Assembly: GCA_009767595.1 (NCBI GenBank)
Contig: VSDK01012924.1
Span: forward strand, 94,582 to 158,581
From: Symbiodinium kawagutii
Lineage: Eukaryota; Sar; Dinophyceae; Suessiales; Symbiodiniaceae
Length of the DNA: 64,000 bases
Reading direction: 5' to 3'
Below are positions 35,615 to 47,442 of the stretch, one piece after another. The notes beneath the pieces were generated by a model, which saw nothing but the letters and a program-made list of their open reading frames with translations, ran no database searches and was not told the DNA's origin. A program made the position numbers and the translations under genes. Position 1 is the first letter of the stretch. Each line of letters opens with the position of its first letter.

Positions 35615-38600
35615 ATATATAGTCGTCTCACCAACCCTGCGGCGCGCCTCGCTGCTTTAGTAGATCATCGCTAACGATGCTTTAGATTGACTCAATTCAA
35701 TTCAGTTCATGAATTGTTAAGAAGTATTTTGATTTCTTTAAAATTGCTCCGAGTGTAAGCAACGTAGCCTCCGACAACTTCTCACCCATTTTACATATAT
35801 AATCTAATTAGTTTGAACCTACAAGTGTGCAATATCCACATATCCACGCATGCCTGCATGTTTTGTTGCAGGTGCTGTGGTAGGGCCGATCCTCTGAGAT
35901 GCCCCGGTAAAAAAATGCTCGTAGTCATAGTTGCTCGACTGGTAAGTTGCACTCCATTATCAGCTTCCTCAGAGTTGTAACATTGTATGCCCCCATATGC
36001 ACCCAAAATATATCCAATGATTCCTGCTCTTGAATGGTCCAGCTAATCAATCCGATACCGTCAGAATTAGTTTGTTCACTATTTGGATTATTTGTGTCAA
36101 AAGAGTAATTTGTCAATTGGCAAAGGTCCTCACAAATTGCTTGGAACCTGCATGGTGGACGGCACATAAGTTTCACTGAGTTCTGTTAAGGTTGAGCCTC
36201 GAACGGCTCCTGTCCTCCTGAACCGTCTGACATTCATTGACCCTCCCAGGCAATCCTTGCAAAGGCAAGCTTTGTTTGGACATGCTGCGCACCACACTTG
36301 CATTTGCTGGCCATGTTTTCATTATGGTTGGAAGGACATGGGAAGATAATGGCAATTCCAGGGATCTTGCCATCGACATTTTCTTTGGTCTTAACTAGGT
36401 AGTCACACAATGCGCTCGCTATGTTTTTCAATCATAGAATTCTTTTTTTGATCAATTTGGTGCGCAGATTGCATCTCGTCTGTGTATATATACGTGCTGA
36501 CCATGTCTCACCTGAGAATGCAGAGAATGATGTGCCCTCCCATTTGAGCCTGGCAATGGCACAAGCCTGAGCATGGCATGGGGAGTTGAGTAGCAGAGCA
36601 GGATCAAAACAAGACATCGAGAGGCTGTGTCTTGGCCACCGGAGGTAGCATTCAACACCTCTCACAACCCATTGGAAGAATACATGGCTTGACTTCATGA
36701 AACTTCAGAAGAGTACCAGGGTACCACACGCACACATTCAGCATAGCAAGCGGGGTCATGCGGGACCTGTTTGATAGGCCGGGACAACGCCTGTCCAGGC
36801 AAGATGAAGGGAGGCGCTGCAAATTACTTGGGAGACTTCAGTAGTTGGTAGCTCGGGCAGGCAGTGGCAGCAACTGCGACAACAAGGCATGGTGATTTCC
36901 AAGAAGTCTGGAAATCAAATGGGACGAGAGAGAGAGAGAGAGAGAGATAGTATGAGTGCTTAGCTGTTGTGGCATATCAGCGTGCAGTAGCATACTGTAG
37001 GCTGAAATTTGGCAGCCTTGGAAAGGTCTGAAGCAGCTCCGCTACCATCAAGGGAGGGAGCACATGGCTCAGATTCAGAGTCAAAAGATGAGAATCGGCA
37101 GTAGGCCCCCAGGCTCCCTGTGTGGAAGCTGGCCTCAACGCTGGGGCGGTAGGATTTGCTTGCCGTTTCCGGCATTTGCACCAACCAGCTGCTGTGCAAG
37201 AAACATTGTAGAGAACTAAGATCGGAGCCGATAGGCAAAGAGGCCAAAGGCAAAACTGCAAAACATTAACCAGCACACCACTTCTGCTGCTGCCGCTGCT
37301 GCCAATCTTATCCGAATACCCTGCTGCCATTTGCTACCAGCTACTTCCTCTTTCATTGAGAAGGTGAGGACACGAACTGATCACCGAGGTTTCTACACAT
37401 CAAGAGCCGCTTCCTCAGCTTCGCCCCGACCCTTTGTGGATGGAAAATCAGTTGTGATTCCAAAGAGCTTATAGGAATGATGACTCAATGATGACACGTT
37501 GCGCACATTGGCAATAGATTCCCAGTGCCATTCCGCGAAGTGAGCAGTTGCTTTCATACCCTGGGCTTTGGTCAAATGGGGGAGGGAAGCCGCTTCCAGA
37601 TGCTTCCAGGGTCTTTCAAGTGTTTAACAGTAAATTTTGAGTCGGTCTCGGCTGCACGTTTAATCGTTTTCAAAGTTTTTATTTGGGGTGGAAGCGTCGG
37701 GCACATCGCCGAAGCATAGCGCAGCGTTTTCTCTTGTGTTTTTTTCCCCTCTCCCGAAAATGCACGCCTAGTGTAGCTGTATGATTGGTTATGACTTGTT
37801 CGCCATCTACCACTCTCAAAAGCATCTAGCAGGTTTTTATTCTCAGGAGGAAGGTGTTGTGGGCCTCAATGGTTGTGAATTCAAATGTAGTCTTTGCATT
37901 TTTTTAAAATACTCACGCGTTCTCAACATAGCGGATCCAAAAATGAGGACAGTCTTGCAAAATGAGAAGTTCGAACTCTTCAAAATGAGAAGTTCGGTCT
38001 TCAAAAAACGACAGTTCGATCACGAAAGGCTTCGCCTGCCACGACAAGATCATTGTCACTCTGTTCGGACATGATGAGCTTCTGGGAGCGTAGAGCTGCA
38101 GAGGGACCAATGCGAGTTTTCCTTCGCGCCTGCCACGTAGAATACGCTTTTGATGAAAATCGACACGCGCAGACGAGAATGCAGCTCTGGAAGAGAGTCC
38201 GCCACCGCCAGTTTCGTGTGAGACTTCCTTCGAAAACGGAAGATGGAGGAACGTTTTTGACGTAATCAACGAAACAACCAGGCCCAACTCAGAACAGCTG
38301 AGACTAAACGGGCTGCCGCAAGACCCCCCTCAGTGCACACATCGTTGAGAGAAAACCAGCCATGCACTGATTGAAAGACCCTTCAAACCTGCACATGCCT
38401 GAAACTGGAGTGGCTGGTGCGATTGTTGTGGTGAGGAAAGGGTGTGATTTCTTCATGTTCACGGTAGCTTTTTCTTAAAAGATAAAAGATGGATGAAACA
38501 ACACAAAGCAAAACAATTAGTTTGAGGGATCTGTGCAAAGATGGTTTTGAAGCAGTTCCTAGGCACTGATTCTTATTGTACATTCGTTTTCTGGTTTTGC

Positions 38601-39509
38601 TCGGTCTAGCGGTGACGGAGCAAGATGACTCAAATAATAAATGTTAGTCTGAAGTTTGAAGATGGCTTTGATCCAAGTGGTCTCCCAGAGAATCCCAGAG
38701 ATTACTTTTGTTTTTTGGCTTGAATCAGTTCAAGTGACAGAGCAATACAATGACCGTGGTGTGTGTTGTGAGCCACCGGAAATGAAAAACCCACAAACAT
38801 ACACAATACAAGGCTATGGTAATTTTAGCACCACACCCCTTTTCTGCTTCCCATGCTCCCTGTTTAGCGGAAAGGTTACTATCCAAAGAAAACATGTTTT
38901 GCCAGGAAAAATGGCAGAAGACATATAAGACTTGTGTTTTACCCCGCTTTGCAATTAAAACTGCACGCGAATAGAGCATAGGCCAAGAACCAAGCCGATG
39001 AGATTCTAAAAGGATATAGATTTCACTCGACCATACGATCTGTATACGTTTAGAGCCCAAAAAAATTGTCTGTAAGGGCTTGCTTTACCCTCCAAGTCTA
39101 GGTTCATTTGATGCGGCTTGACCAGGGGTACGGAGCGGCATTGCGGCTTTCAGAGCAGTTGCCATGCCTACCAAGGTTCAAACTATTCCAGGACTCCGTC
39201 AAAGTGAAAGCAAAACCGTGGAATTCATGAACTCAATTAAATTGCAATTCCATGACGAATTGTGTGCAATTGCCTTTCGCTGGGTGTAGCAGTGCAGCGA
39301 TAGCTTTATCAAAGCACTGCTTGGTTTGGCATTGCATTTCTTGGGTGGGACTTTGCGCCACACTTGCTGAGATTTCTAAAGGCAGAGTGCTGAAGCTGGT
39401 CTGGCTCAGTGTCAAAATGTTAGGACTGTTTTCACTTGACGATGCCTGATGGCAAGCGAGACTATGTGATACAGTCTTGCTCACTTCAGTTGGATTCCCC
39501 AAGTCGTTC
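35615..39509. other. No firmly supported gene
   Basis: Holds a GA run (36926-36947) and weak open stretches: 37014-37115 (+, ERSEAAPLPSREGAHGSDSE) and 38053-38265 (+, basic). Minus-strand frames at 36977-37330 and 37913-38287 overlap these and were not preferred. The segment just before 39510 is probably the leader of the ammonia-lyase gene. Confidence 0.35.
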
Positions 39510-40772
39510 ATGGATTCTCCAAGTGTCACGACTCAGACCTTGTCGCATTTGGAACTTCGACCTTTGGAACTGGGCCCGAAAGAGTCGAGTCGGGTTCGCC
39601 GTGTTTTGAATTTGGAACCAACGCCCTTAGAGCAACTTCATCTCCATGGCCTTGGGCAAGTGTTTGTGAAAGATGAGTCCAAGCGTTTGGGTCTACAGGC
39701 TTTCAAAGTTGTGGGAGGCGCATATGCCATGCTGCGCTTTATGTGTAAAAGACTGGAGCTTCCAATGATTGAGGACCACGGAGCTGTGGCAGAAATCAAG
39801 CGTAAGTACTCAGAGCGATTTGGCGTAACAACGTTTGTGACTGCAACTGATGGAAATCACGGCAGGGGTGTGGCGTGGGCTGCAAAGGAATTTGGGCAGA
39901 AGGCAGTGGTTCTTATGCCCAAAGGATGTGCACAGCAACGTTTGCAGCATGTGCTGGATTTGGATGCTCAAGGGGAAGTTACGGATTTGAACTATGACGA
40001 CACTTTAGCAAAGGCATTCCAGCTTGGGCGTGACAAAGAGTGGGTGGTGTTGCAGGATACAACTGGACCTGGATACACGGAAATTCCAGGATGGATAATG
40101 CAAGGCTACACAGCCATGGTACATGAATCTTTGGAGGAATTGGCACAGCTTGGTGAGCCTTCCCGGCCTAACCGTCTCAGCCACGTTCTGTTGCAAATGG
40201 GAGTTGGGTCAATGGCAGCTGCAGTGGTCGGTCACTTTGTGGCCTTGTCAGGTGACTTGCCAAAATTTGTAGTTCTTGAGCCAAGAAATGCAGCCTGCGG
40301 TTTCGAATCGGCTAAAAATGGAGAACTCACAGAGGTAAATGGGTCGCTCGAGACCATGATCGCTGGCCTTGCTTGTGGTGTGCCGTCCAGCATTGCGTGG
40401 CCAATTCTGCATGAGCACGTGGATGTGTTCGTACGCATTGATGACAGACTAGCAGGGAACGGCATGAGGCTCCTGCAACAGCAAAAGATCGAAGCGGGGG
40501 AATGTGGAGGTGCTGCAGCTGGGTTCTTGGAATATATTATGGCATCTAGCTGCCCTACTGCTGCAACCCTTCGAAAGATACTTGCACTTGGACCTGATAG
40601 TAAAGTGCTCCTCATCAACACTGAGGGCGCGACAGACCCTGAGAACTACAGATTTCAACTTGGCTTGCCACACGTGAAGCCTTCAGAATACGCTGACCTG
40701 CTTGCCTTCCAGCTTGGCAGAGCTTGCCATGCAGCAGTAGAAGGAGATACAAATCTCCCGGGTGCTTGTTGA
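39510..40772 (+). CDS. dpaL: Diaminopropionate ammonia-lyase (PLP enzyme), intronless
   Basis: Converts 2,3-diaminopropionate to pyruvate and two ammonia (EC 4.3.1.15; E. coli YgeX family, fold type II PLP enzymes). The 420-residue product, close to the bacterial size of about 400, shows the substrate loop KDESKRLGL, the PLP lysine in LQAFKVVGGAYA (Lys66), the catalytic loop TATDGNHGRGVAWAA (Asp114, equivalent to E. coli Asp120), the phosphate-binding MGVGSMAAAV near 230 and ECGGAAAG. The start is the first ATG of the frame; a cttgctcacttcag acceptor just upstream would suit spliced-leader addition. One uninterrupted exon stands out in this intron-rich window and suggests bacterial origin or retroposition. 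Probably cytosolic. Confidence 0.9.
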   Translation: MDSPSVTTQTLSHLELRPLELGPKESSRVRRVLNLEPTPLEQLHLHGLGQVFVKDESKRLGLQAFKVVGGAYAMLRFMCKRLELPMIEDHGAVAEIKRKYSERFGVTTFVTATDGNHGRGVAWAAKEFGQKAVVLMPKGCAQQRLQHVLDLDAQGEVTDLNYDDTLAKAFQLGRDKEWVVLQDTTGPGYTEIPGWIMQGYTAMVHESLEELAQLGEPSRPNRLSHVLLQMGVGSMAAAVVGHFVALSGDLPKFVVLEPRNAACGFESAKNGELTEVNGSLETMIAGLACGVPSSIAWPILHEHVDVFVRIDDRLAGNGMRLLQQQKIEAGECGGAAAGFLEYIMASSCPTAATLRKILALGPDSKVLLINTEGATDPENYRFQLGLPHVKPSEYADLLAFQLGRACHAAVEGDTNLPGAC

Positions 40773-42145
40773 GATTTTGACTTCTCAATTTCTGTCCAAA
40801 GAGACCAGGAGAAAAATCTGTCCCAAGCCTCGACTTCCAGCAAGACCAATTCAGCCCCTCCTTTGCAAATTTTGCCATGACTTGCTTGAGCTGTTTATGA
40901 GTAGCCATGAGTATCGATGAGTAGCGATTACATTGGCGAGTCTTGCTGTCTCAGGAGCCCGAAGAGTACTCCCTTGCAACAGGAGCCCGTTCAGCCAAGG
41001 AATGAGGATCCGCTGGCAAACTGGTCTGGACACTTGGCACTGCCAGGAACAAACACTACGCCCGATGCCAGGCATGATATGCATGATGTGGGTCGAACAC
41101 ATCAGAATCAACAAAGCGAAGCAGCACTCGGAGCCAAGAGTGAAGCACTTTTTTTCCCAACTCAAACTTGCAGCTGCAGAACACAAGCGAACAACGTTCA
41201 TAAGGGCTGCACATAGTAGTTGCTTTTCCCTTGTGATTGTAACCTGCATTTCAAAACCATTCAAAGTCGAATCAGTTTGCAGCCAAATTTCCACACGTTC
41301 TATACATGCAATGATGAATCTATGCTCCAAATGTGGAGGTTTTAGATCGCTTGCTTGCGCTGACAAGTTTTGTTTTTCAGGTGTCGGACCAACACCGATG
41401 AGGACTCCAAGCCAAGTCAGCACCTCATTGGGTCTCGTCGCTCACTTCTGTCCGTGGAGTGGCAGGGCACAAGCTGCAGGTTTCCAGTGATATCCTGGCT
41501 ATTCCTGCGCTTCTCTTACGCTTCTCTTGAAAACTTCTCTTGAATTTGTCATCTTCAGTGCATCTGCGGCACCAAGCGCAAGATCGCGCAAGGATACCTA
41601 TTGATCTCGTTTAGAGTCTAGAGCGGGCTGTTGAACCCCATTGCAAAACACCTCCGGTATGTGCGGTTAAACGCGCCCCAGCTACAGACAGAATCCCGTG
41701 TGCATGTGCATGTGCTGAAGCAGACAAAACAGAGACCTCAAGCAAATTCTATGCTCAGCTTCAGCGTAGGTGCAGATTTTGCACAAGGCTTATCCACAGC
41801 CCAAAGCTTAGAGAGTGAAGCATCAACTGGGAGAGGGCATTTTGTGAAGCACGGTGCTCCTACTCTCAAGCAGCAGCTTGCAAATTCCGAAGCAAATCCA
41901 AATTTATACATTTACTTGAAAGTAGCTCATTTCAAAATCTTTCAAATTTATACATTTCCATTCCTTTTTCCATTCCTTTTTCCATTCCTTTTATTCTATT
42001 TCCTTATTTCTCATTTTGCTATTTCTTCATTTTGGAGGTGAAGTTTCTAAAGCATTGAGGCAGCGCTCGAAGCAGCAGCGCAAGTGGCATCTGCGGCTGT
42101 GAGGATCCCCGGAGAGAAACGGAGCTTCAAAGGAGCTTCAAAAGG
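40773..42145 (+). CDS. Unrecognised candidate exons
   Basis: Exon-like stretches: 41382 to about 41490 after a tttgtttttcag acceptor (DEDSKPSQHLIGSRRSLLSV), about 41620-41920 (LNAPQLQTESRVHVHVLKQT, then VKHGAPTLKQQLANSEANPN), and about 42052-42145 (IEAALEAAAQVASAAVRIPG). The last is an Ala-rich helix after an AG. A pyrimidine-rich tract (ttccattccttt repeats, 41955-42035) separates the last two. No family is recognised, and the exons could not be joined with certainty. Confidence 0.35.
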
Positions 42146-42518
42146 TATCCTTTTATTGAAAGTATCATATCATTGATAGCTCCTTTGAATTCATAACATT
42201 GTATTGCTTCATGTTGGATTCTGAGAGACTTGGGAAGTCCCATTTGCGATTCGCAAGTTCAAGCAACAGAAAAGTGCTCGAAGTATCTCGAAGTCTGATT
42301 TGGAAGCAGCTGGAGTTCCATGCCGTTCCATGGAGTTCATTTGTTGTGGACGTTTTGTGATATTGCGGGATATGTGAATCAATGAGGAAAGGTAGTGAAT
42401 TGAAGCAATGAGCTTAGCTCCTCTATGGCTCTAGAAGACGTAAATGAGTGAAGGTCAGGCTCTCCAATGATAGGGATTCGTATGTGCCTACAAATGGACC
42501 CCTGAATGTACTTACGTT

Positions 42519-42570
42519 CATCCATCCATCCATCCATCCATCCATCCATCCATCCATCCATCCATCCATC
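42519..42570. repeat. (TCCA)n tetranucleotide repeat
   Basis: About 13 perfect tcca units. Confidence 0.97.
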
Positions 42571-42624
42571 CTGTCAGCGTCATTGTCAAGGTAATTGTCA
42601 CTATCATTGTCAAACTAACCTAAA

Positions 42625-42985
42625 ATACTGTAAAATGAGGTAAAATGATGTAACATGACCAAAAAAGCGTAAAATGATTATAAATTAAGGTAACATGTAA
42701 AATGACTTCAAATGATTGCATGATGCAGAATGATGTGAAATGATGTGAAATGACGGAAAATGATGTAAAATGATGAAAAACGATGTAAAATGACGCAAAT
42801 GACGTAAAATGATGTAAAAAGATAGGAACTGATGTAAAATGATGCGAAGTGAAAAAATAATGTAAAATGATGTAAAATGAGGTAAAATGATGTAAACAAT
42901 GACGTAAAATTGGGTCAAATGATGTAAAATGATTGAACAATGAGGCGAAATGATGCAACATGTTGTAAAATGATGTTTTCAAATG
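42625..42985. repeat. Degenerate tgatgtaaaa array
   Basis: About 30 imperfect copies of a 9-13 bp unit based on aaaatgatgt. The minus strand reads as repeated Phe-Tyr-Ile-Ile-Leu-His-His, which explains three spurious ORFs there. Confidence 0.9.
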
Positions 42986-43525
42986 TGTGCAGTCTGTCCA
43001 GACCATCGCATCTGAGAATTGGGACATTCCAACGGCGACACATTGCAACTGAGGTCGCTGCAGCTGCTGCCACAACCTGGGCAGTTGACAGCATCATCGA
43101 GCCTGCGCAGCGAACCTAAACAGCTAGCGACAAATAAAAGCAAATGCTAAAAGAAGAGAAAGAAAAAGAGAAAGAAAGATAAATATTTTAGATAAGTACA
43201 AAATTTGTAAGATAGTACAACCAAACAGATATAGAAAGAGAGAGAGATATTCCAAGGAACATTCAAATCATTTGATGGAGGTTGCTTCCATTCCTGGCAC
43301 CAGGCCCTCTGAAGTTGAGAAGATTTCCCTGGGTGCGTCACAGGAAGACGGCTGGCAGAAGTCCGGGTCCAATTCGGCTTCTCAATGCCCCTAGCAACAA
43401 ACTAGCTGCCGAGCATTGCCAATGTAGAAACTCCAAAGCCTGATAGCATGATATTGCAAATTCAGATATATGCACGCTGACCCAGAGGGGACACATGCAC
43501 TTGAGCTGCTTTTTACTGTAAGTGA

Positions 43526-43744
43526 GTGCTCATCCTGTTGCTGGTGCTTCACGTTGTCTTTTGCTTCCGTTTTTTTTGGTGGGAACATGGAGGAGTTGAA
43601 CAACACTTGGTCCGTTTCTGTTTGCCCCTGGAGGAGTTGGAAAAAAACACATTGGAACCGCAAGCAGAACAAGCAGCTCAAACTCCTCAGTCACCGCAGC
43701 ACCTTCTGGAGGAAGTTCTGGATGAGCCAGCGCCTGAATCATGA
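43526..43744 (+). CDS. Unrecognised C-terminal exon
   Basis: An open frame ending in TGA whose last 40 residues (PLEELEKNTLEPQAEQAAQT, then PQHLLEEVLDEPAPES) are clearly protein-like, acidic and Pro/Gln-rich. Coding probably begins at an AG-G acceptor near 43590; the earlier hydrophobic part, which covers a T run, is likely intron. The gene's other exons were not found. Confidence 0.35.
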   Translation: MLILLLVLHVVFCFRFFWWEHGGVEQHLVRFCLPLEELEKNTLEPQAEQAAQTPQSPQHLLEEVLDEPAPES

Positions 43745-44359
43745 AAACCTCAGCACAAAAGGCAAAAACAAATCCTTCTGCTGCTAACCTTTGGAGATGG
43801 CGAGGAAAAATGCTTCTACCAGCTTTCATTCATTTATTCACTTCCAGTCACTTTCACTATTTTTCACGAAATGCCTGCAAATTAGATGACTTTTGACTTT
43901 CCTGACTTGTGAGAAATTATGTCTGTCAACACCAAGGTGTTGGTAAGGCAAGCCTCGTCCATACAGGACTTTTGGAGCATCCGGGCGGTGAGATGCTGTG
44001 GGATCTCTTAAATTTGTTGAGATTTGCTGTCTGGCCGAAGCCTTGAAATACACAGCCTCCCTGTACACTGTAGATATCGTTTCCCAACAGAAACTGTCGA
44101 AGATGAAATCTGTTGGTGGATGATATTGGGTATATTTTGAGGGCCTACGTACCTGCAACACCTGATTGAAAGCCACCTTGGGATCGCCTGTGTGTAGGAG
44201 ATGCTATTGTGCCTCTGACGTGGCGAGCGGCGGTGTGAAGAAGCCGAGTCTCAAGGACTCTGGTATCACTTCGTGCGCAAAGACTTTTGGGAAAAATAAA
44301 ATGCGTGTGCATCACAAATATGTTTTATCTATATATACTTTTCTTCCCAAATAACAACC

Positions 44360-44575
44360 ATGCTTATCGAAGCATATCGAAGCAAATTCTTCCCACCGGG
44401 TGCCATGCCGCTGCTTCTGTACGGGCACGAGCTTCACCTGCTCTTCCTCCCCCGCACCCTGCCAGAGTTTTTGTGGTTATTGAGTGCAGGGCTCACTCCT
44501 CGGATGTACTCCCTCAAGGGCCCCAAGCCTTTCGCAAGACGGTCCCTGAAAAGTCGTGCAAAGCGTTACACATAA
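44360..44575 (+). CDS. Unrecognised ORF or exon
   Basis: A 71-codon frame from ATG to TAA with a Leu-rich first half (LLLYGHELHLLFLPRTLPEF) and a basic end (SLKSRAKRYT). A second frame is also open. No family is recognised. Confidence 0.25.
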   Translation: MLIEAYRSKFFPPGAMPLLLYGHELHLLFLPRTLPEFLWLLSAGLTPRMYSLKGPKPFARRSLKSRAKRYT

Positions 44576-44576
44576 G

Positions 44577-46698
44577 AGAGTTACATAAGTGTGTGCCTTT
44601 CAAGAATCTCACATAAGAGGGTTACACGCTTAGAAAAGAGTAGTATTTTGCCGATTCAGTTTTTCAATCTTCTCAAAGTGCCTCAAATGAATTCATATAT
44701 TGAAGATACATGACTTGTAGCATGTTGCGATTCTCACATCAGCAGGAGTGCATCGAGTATGAGATCAGCCAATCAGTTGCCTTTCTTTCACTCAGTTCTC
44801 AGCCGACGATCATTCAACTCCCTCCCAACATGCACCCTGCTGACACTCCTCCTCCTTCTTCTCCTTCTTCTTCAGCTACCTTTCCTTCTCATCTGCTGGC
44901 TCTCAAGTTGTTTTTGCACTGTTGGTGATGGCCATGGTTGGTCCTTGTCATTGTGGATGTTGCACTCATCGTGGTCGTTTATGTCGCGATCGATGTGGCT
45001 TTGTGGTCCTCGTGGTCGTTCTGGCTGTGGCATGTGGTTTTTGGGTAACGCGGTAGTGGTTCTGACTGGTTGATTGATGTTGATTTTGGTTGTCATGCTT
45101 GCCATGGTCCCGGTGGTTGTGGTGGCTGAGGTGTTGGTTGTCACGGCCGCTGTTGCAAATCATTGCATGTTGAGACACTTTTGTTTGTGCTGTGCTTGTG
45201 CCCAGTTGTGACATGAAGGGTAAAGGGATTATGATAGTGTATGAAAGATTGAGTGCGGTTTTCTTTTGCTGCATCTCATTTGGGAAGGAGTCACCGGTTT
45301 GACAGGTTTGACTAGGCAGATTACATGCTTCAGTGTGACAGCCTTTGTGCTCAAAGCCCTGAAACAATGGATTTGCATCCCACAGGGCAGCCAGATTGAA
45401 GCACAGTCGGTCCCTATCAGAACCATCCTGTCCTCATACTCAAGAAGTTGCTAGCAATCTATCGTTAAACATGTTCTCAGAGATGTGAAGTAATTAGATC
45501 AGTCAAAGTCAGCAGTTGGCCTCTCAAAGCGGGAGTCCTTACACTGCAATCGCAATTCTGATGGTTCTCTCACACAAGTTGCACTTGATGCTGGTGGATG
45601 TGCAAGCACATTGCCGCTCAGTTCGCTAATGTCGCTTGATTGCGGAGGCATGGTAGTGCTTTGTGCGTGGTTTGGGTTGACTTTCAGTGGATCCATTGGT
45701 GTATGTACCTTTGTGCGGCGCATCCATGATCGATGGCCACTGGATGCAACCTCCAGAATTTAGATGCACAGGCTTAGAGCGCACATACACGGCCTCCTCG
45801 CTCATGAAGTGCAAAGGTTCAAGCATGTCATATACGAGCAATGCTGTGAAGACATGCACACACACACACACACCGACACACACACACACACACACCAGCG
45901 TGCACACATGCAGGTGCGCACCACCGCCCATCGGCTAAGCTTATTTGATATTGCCCATTCCGGACCGAGTCGTACAGATGCTCTGCGCATTGTTCCTCCT
46001 TCATACCCTTTTGAACCCTTTTGGCCCCCCTCTCTTGGCACAAATGTGTCTATCCCCAAAGCTGAATCTGGAGGTGGTGTTTTTATCACAGCTAGATCAG
46101 GAAGATGCGGGAAAACTGCTTTGGGCAATTTATTTGCCGCAAACTGTAGGGTTGCGCCACTTTTGAGGAAGACCATTTGAAAATATTGTGGTAAGTGCGC
46201 TGGTTGATCAAAAAGAACAAGCCTGGCTATGCTTAACGAGTCCGGCTTCTGCTTCCGCATCTTACCGGAATGGCATGGCATTGACAAATGTTCGATTTCT
46301 AGAGATTGGTTCCGGAAACCGTGCAACCACTGATCAACCAGTGTGTTCCTGAGTTTTTGTGACTCGACCAGACAAAGCAATCTCATCCAATTGAACTGCA
46401 TCAGCCAAAGCTGCTGTTGGCGACGTGCTTTTGAATGATTTTTTTTGTTGCGCCTCCTACTGGCACTGCAGTTCTGCAAGCAAAGCGGGACGAGTTTAGC
46501 GGAAGATTAGCTGATTAGCTATAGCCACTCTGACCAAGAGGATCAAGAGGCATTGGGCATCCGATGCCTTAGGGCTTTGCAACTCGAGTTTCGGTCAAGC
46601 TGGAGGCATGCAATGCCAAGGAAGATTTCTGACCTTCAGCTTCGAAGCGTGAACAGCCCTGAACAGTGAATTGCCTTGGAATTGACAGGCTTCACAGC
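44577..46698. other. No firmly supported gene
   Basis: Contains a cctccttctt tract (44848-44885), a gttggttg-rich stretch (45050-45150), a CA tract (45857-45895) and overlapping open frames at 45945-46166 (+) and 45802-46479 (-). Neither was judged reliable. Confidence 0.35.
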
Positions 46699-46922
46699 AT
46701 GGCCCGCATCAAGTCTGAGAAGTCCAAGGTGCGGTTCAGCGGGGTTCGTCAGTTTGCTGCTTANNNNNNNNNNGGTTCAGCGGGTTTCGTCAGTTTGCTG
46801 CTTACACTGGTTGGCAGCGGGTGTCAATGTCCGATGTTTGCTCTCTGCCAACTGGTTACCTCTCAGGCATGGCTTCCCACAAGATGCGGCAGGCACCAGC
46901 CCAGCATGCCAAGAGTCGGTGA
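46699..46922 (+). CDS. Small ORF split by an assembly gap
   Basis: Starts MARIKSEKSKVRFSG and runs into the N gap at 46764. After the gap a copy of the same 31-nt segment resumes, and the frame continues QRVSMSDVCSLPTGYLSGMA to TGA at 46920-46922. If the duplicated segment is an assembly artefact, the ORF is a continuous basic protein of about 60 residues. The family is not recognised. Confidence 0.4.
46764..46773. other. Assembly gap (10 N) with duplicated flanks
   Basis: The 31 bp before the gap (46733-46763) and the 31 bp after it (46774-46804) are identical except for one base. Confidence 1.
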
Positions 46923-47228
46923 ATGAAGACGGTCAATCGATTCCTTGGATTTCCTATGCCAGCATGTTCTTTTAGCTGCGAAAGTAGCTGAGTCAATAGT
47001 CAGTTGCAGTTCTTAGTTTTTTTGTTCAGTCCCAAAGCCTTCCTATGCCTTGTTTGTTTTCCTGACTGCCATTTCAAAGCCTCGTTTGGTGTGGGAGCAC
47101 TTCAGTCGGCATGTTGTCTCAGTTGCATGCGATCAGGCAGTGCCAAAAGACCAGCCAGGCAGAAGGGCAGGAGGGGGATGAAAATGGATGAGATATCGAT
47201 AGATATCGTGTTCTAGTGAGCTGAGATC

Positions 47229-47266
47229 CATGTCAATGCTAAGATCCTTACATGTCAATGCTAAGA
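47229..47266. repeat. Short tandem duplication
   Basis: The 16-mer catgtcaatgctaaga occurs twice in direct orientation, about 22 bp apart. Confidence 0.8.
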
Positions 47267-47405
47267 ACCTGTCACACCTGACGAAATTGCATGAATTGTC
47301 TTGGAATGATGTGCAGTCCACTTTTGTTGAGTCTTGTGTCACTCCGTGCGTGCTGCCGCTGGCTCAGGAGTACAAAATTTTCATAACTTTTTCCCTGCTT
47401 CCTGT

Positions 47406-47408
47406 AGG
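47406..47408 (+). promoter_or_regulatory. Candidate spliced-leader acceptor
   Basis: A pyrimidine tract (ctttttccctgcttcctg) ends in tag followed by G, 36 bp upstream of the transporter ATG. Dinoflagellate nuclear mRNAs receive a 22-nt spliced leader at such sites; use of this one is inferred. Confidence 0.4.
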
Positions 47409-47442
47409 CTGCTCAGGGCCGGTCAAGCCATCATCATTGGGA

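Noticed and set aside
40851..41490. 185- and 190-codon ORFs on opposite strands
   Set aside because: Both are open over the same bases with poor composition; only the + exon starting at 41382 has a good acceptor.
42620..43075. Minus-strand ORF of Phe/His/Ile repeats
   Set aside because: Produced by the tgatgtaaaa array.
45802..46479. 225-codon minus-strand ORF
   Set aside because: Parts look protein-like, but one end runs through a CA microsatellite and the + strand is also open; no family resemblance.
47230..47442. Upstream in-frame extension of the transporter
   Set aside because: It contains a short tandem duplication and the likely spliced-leader acceptor, and does not resemble the family's N-terminus.
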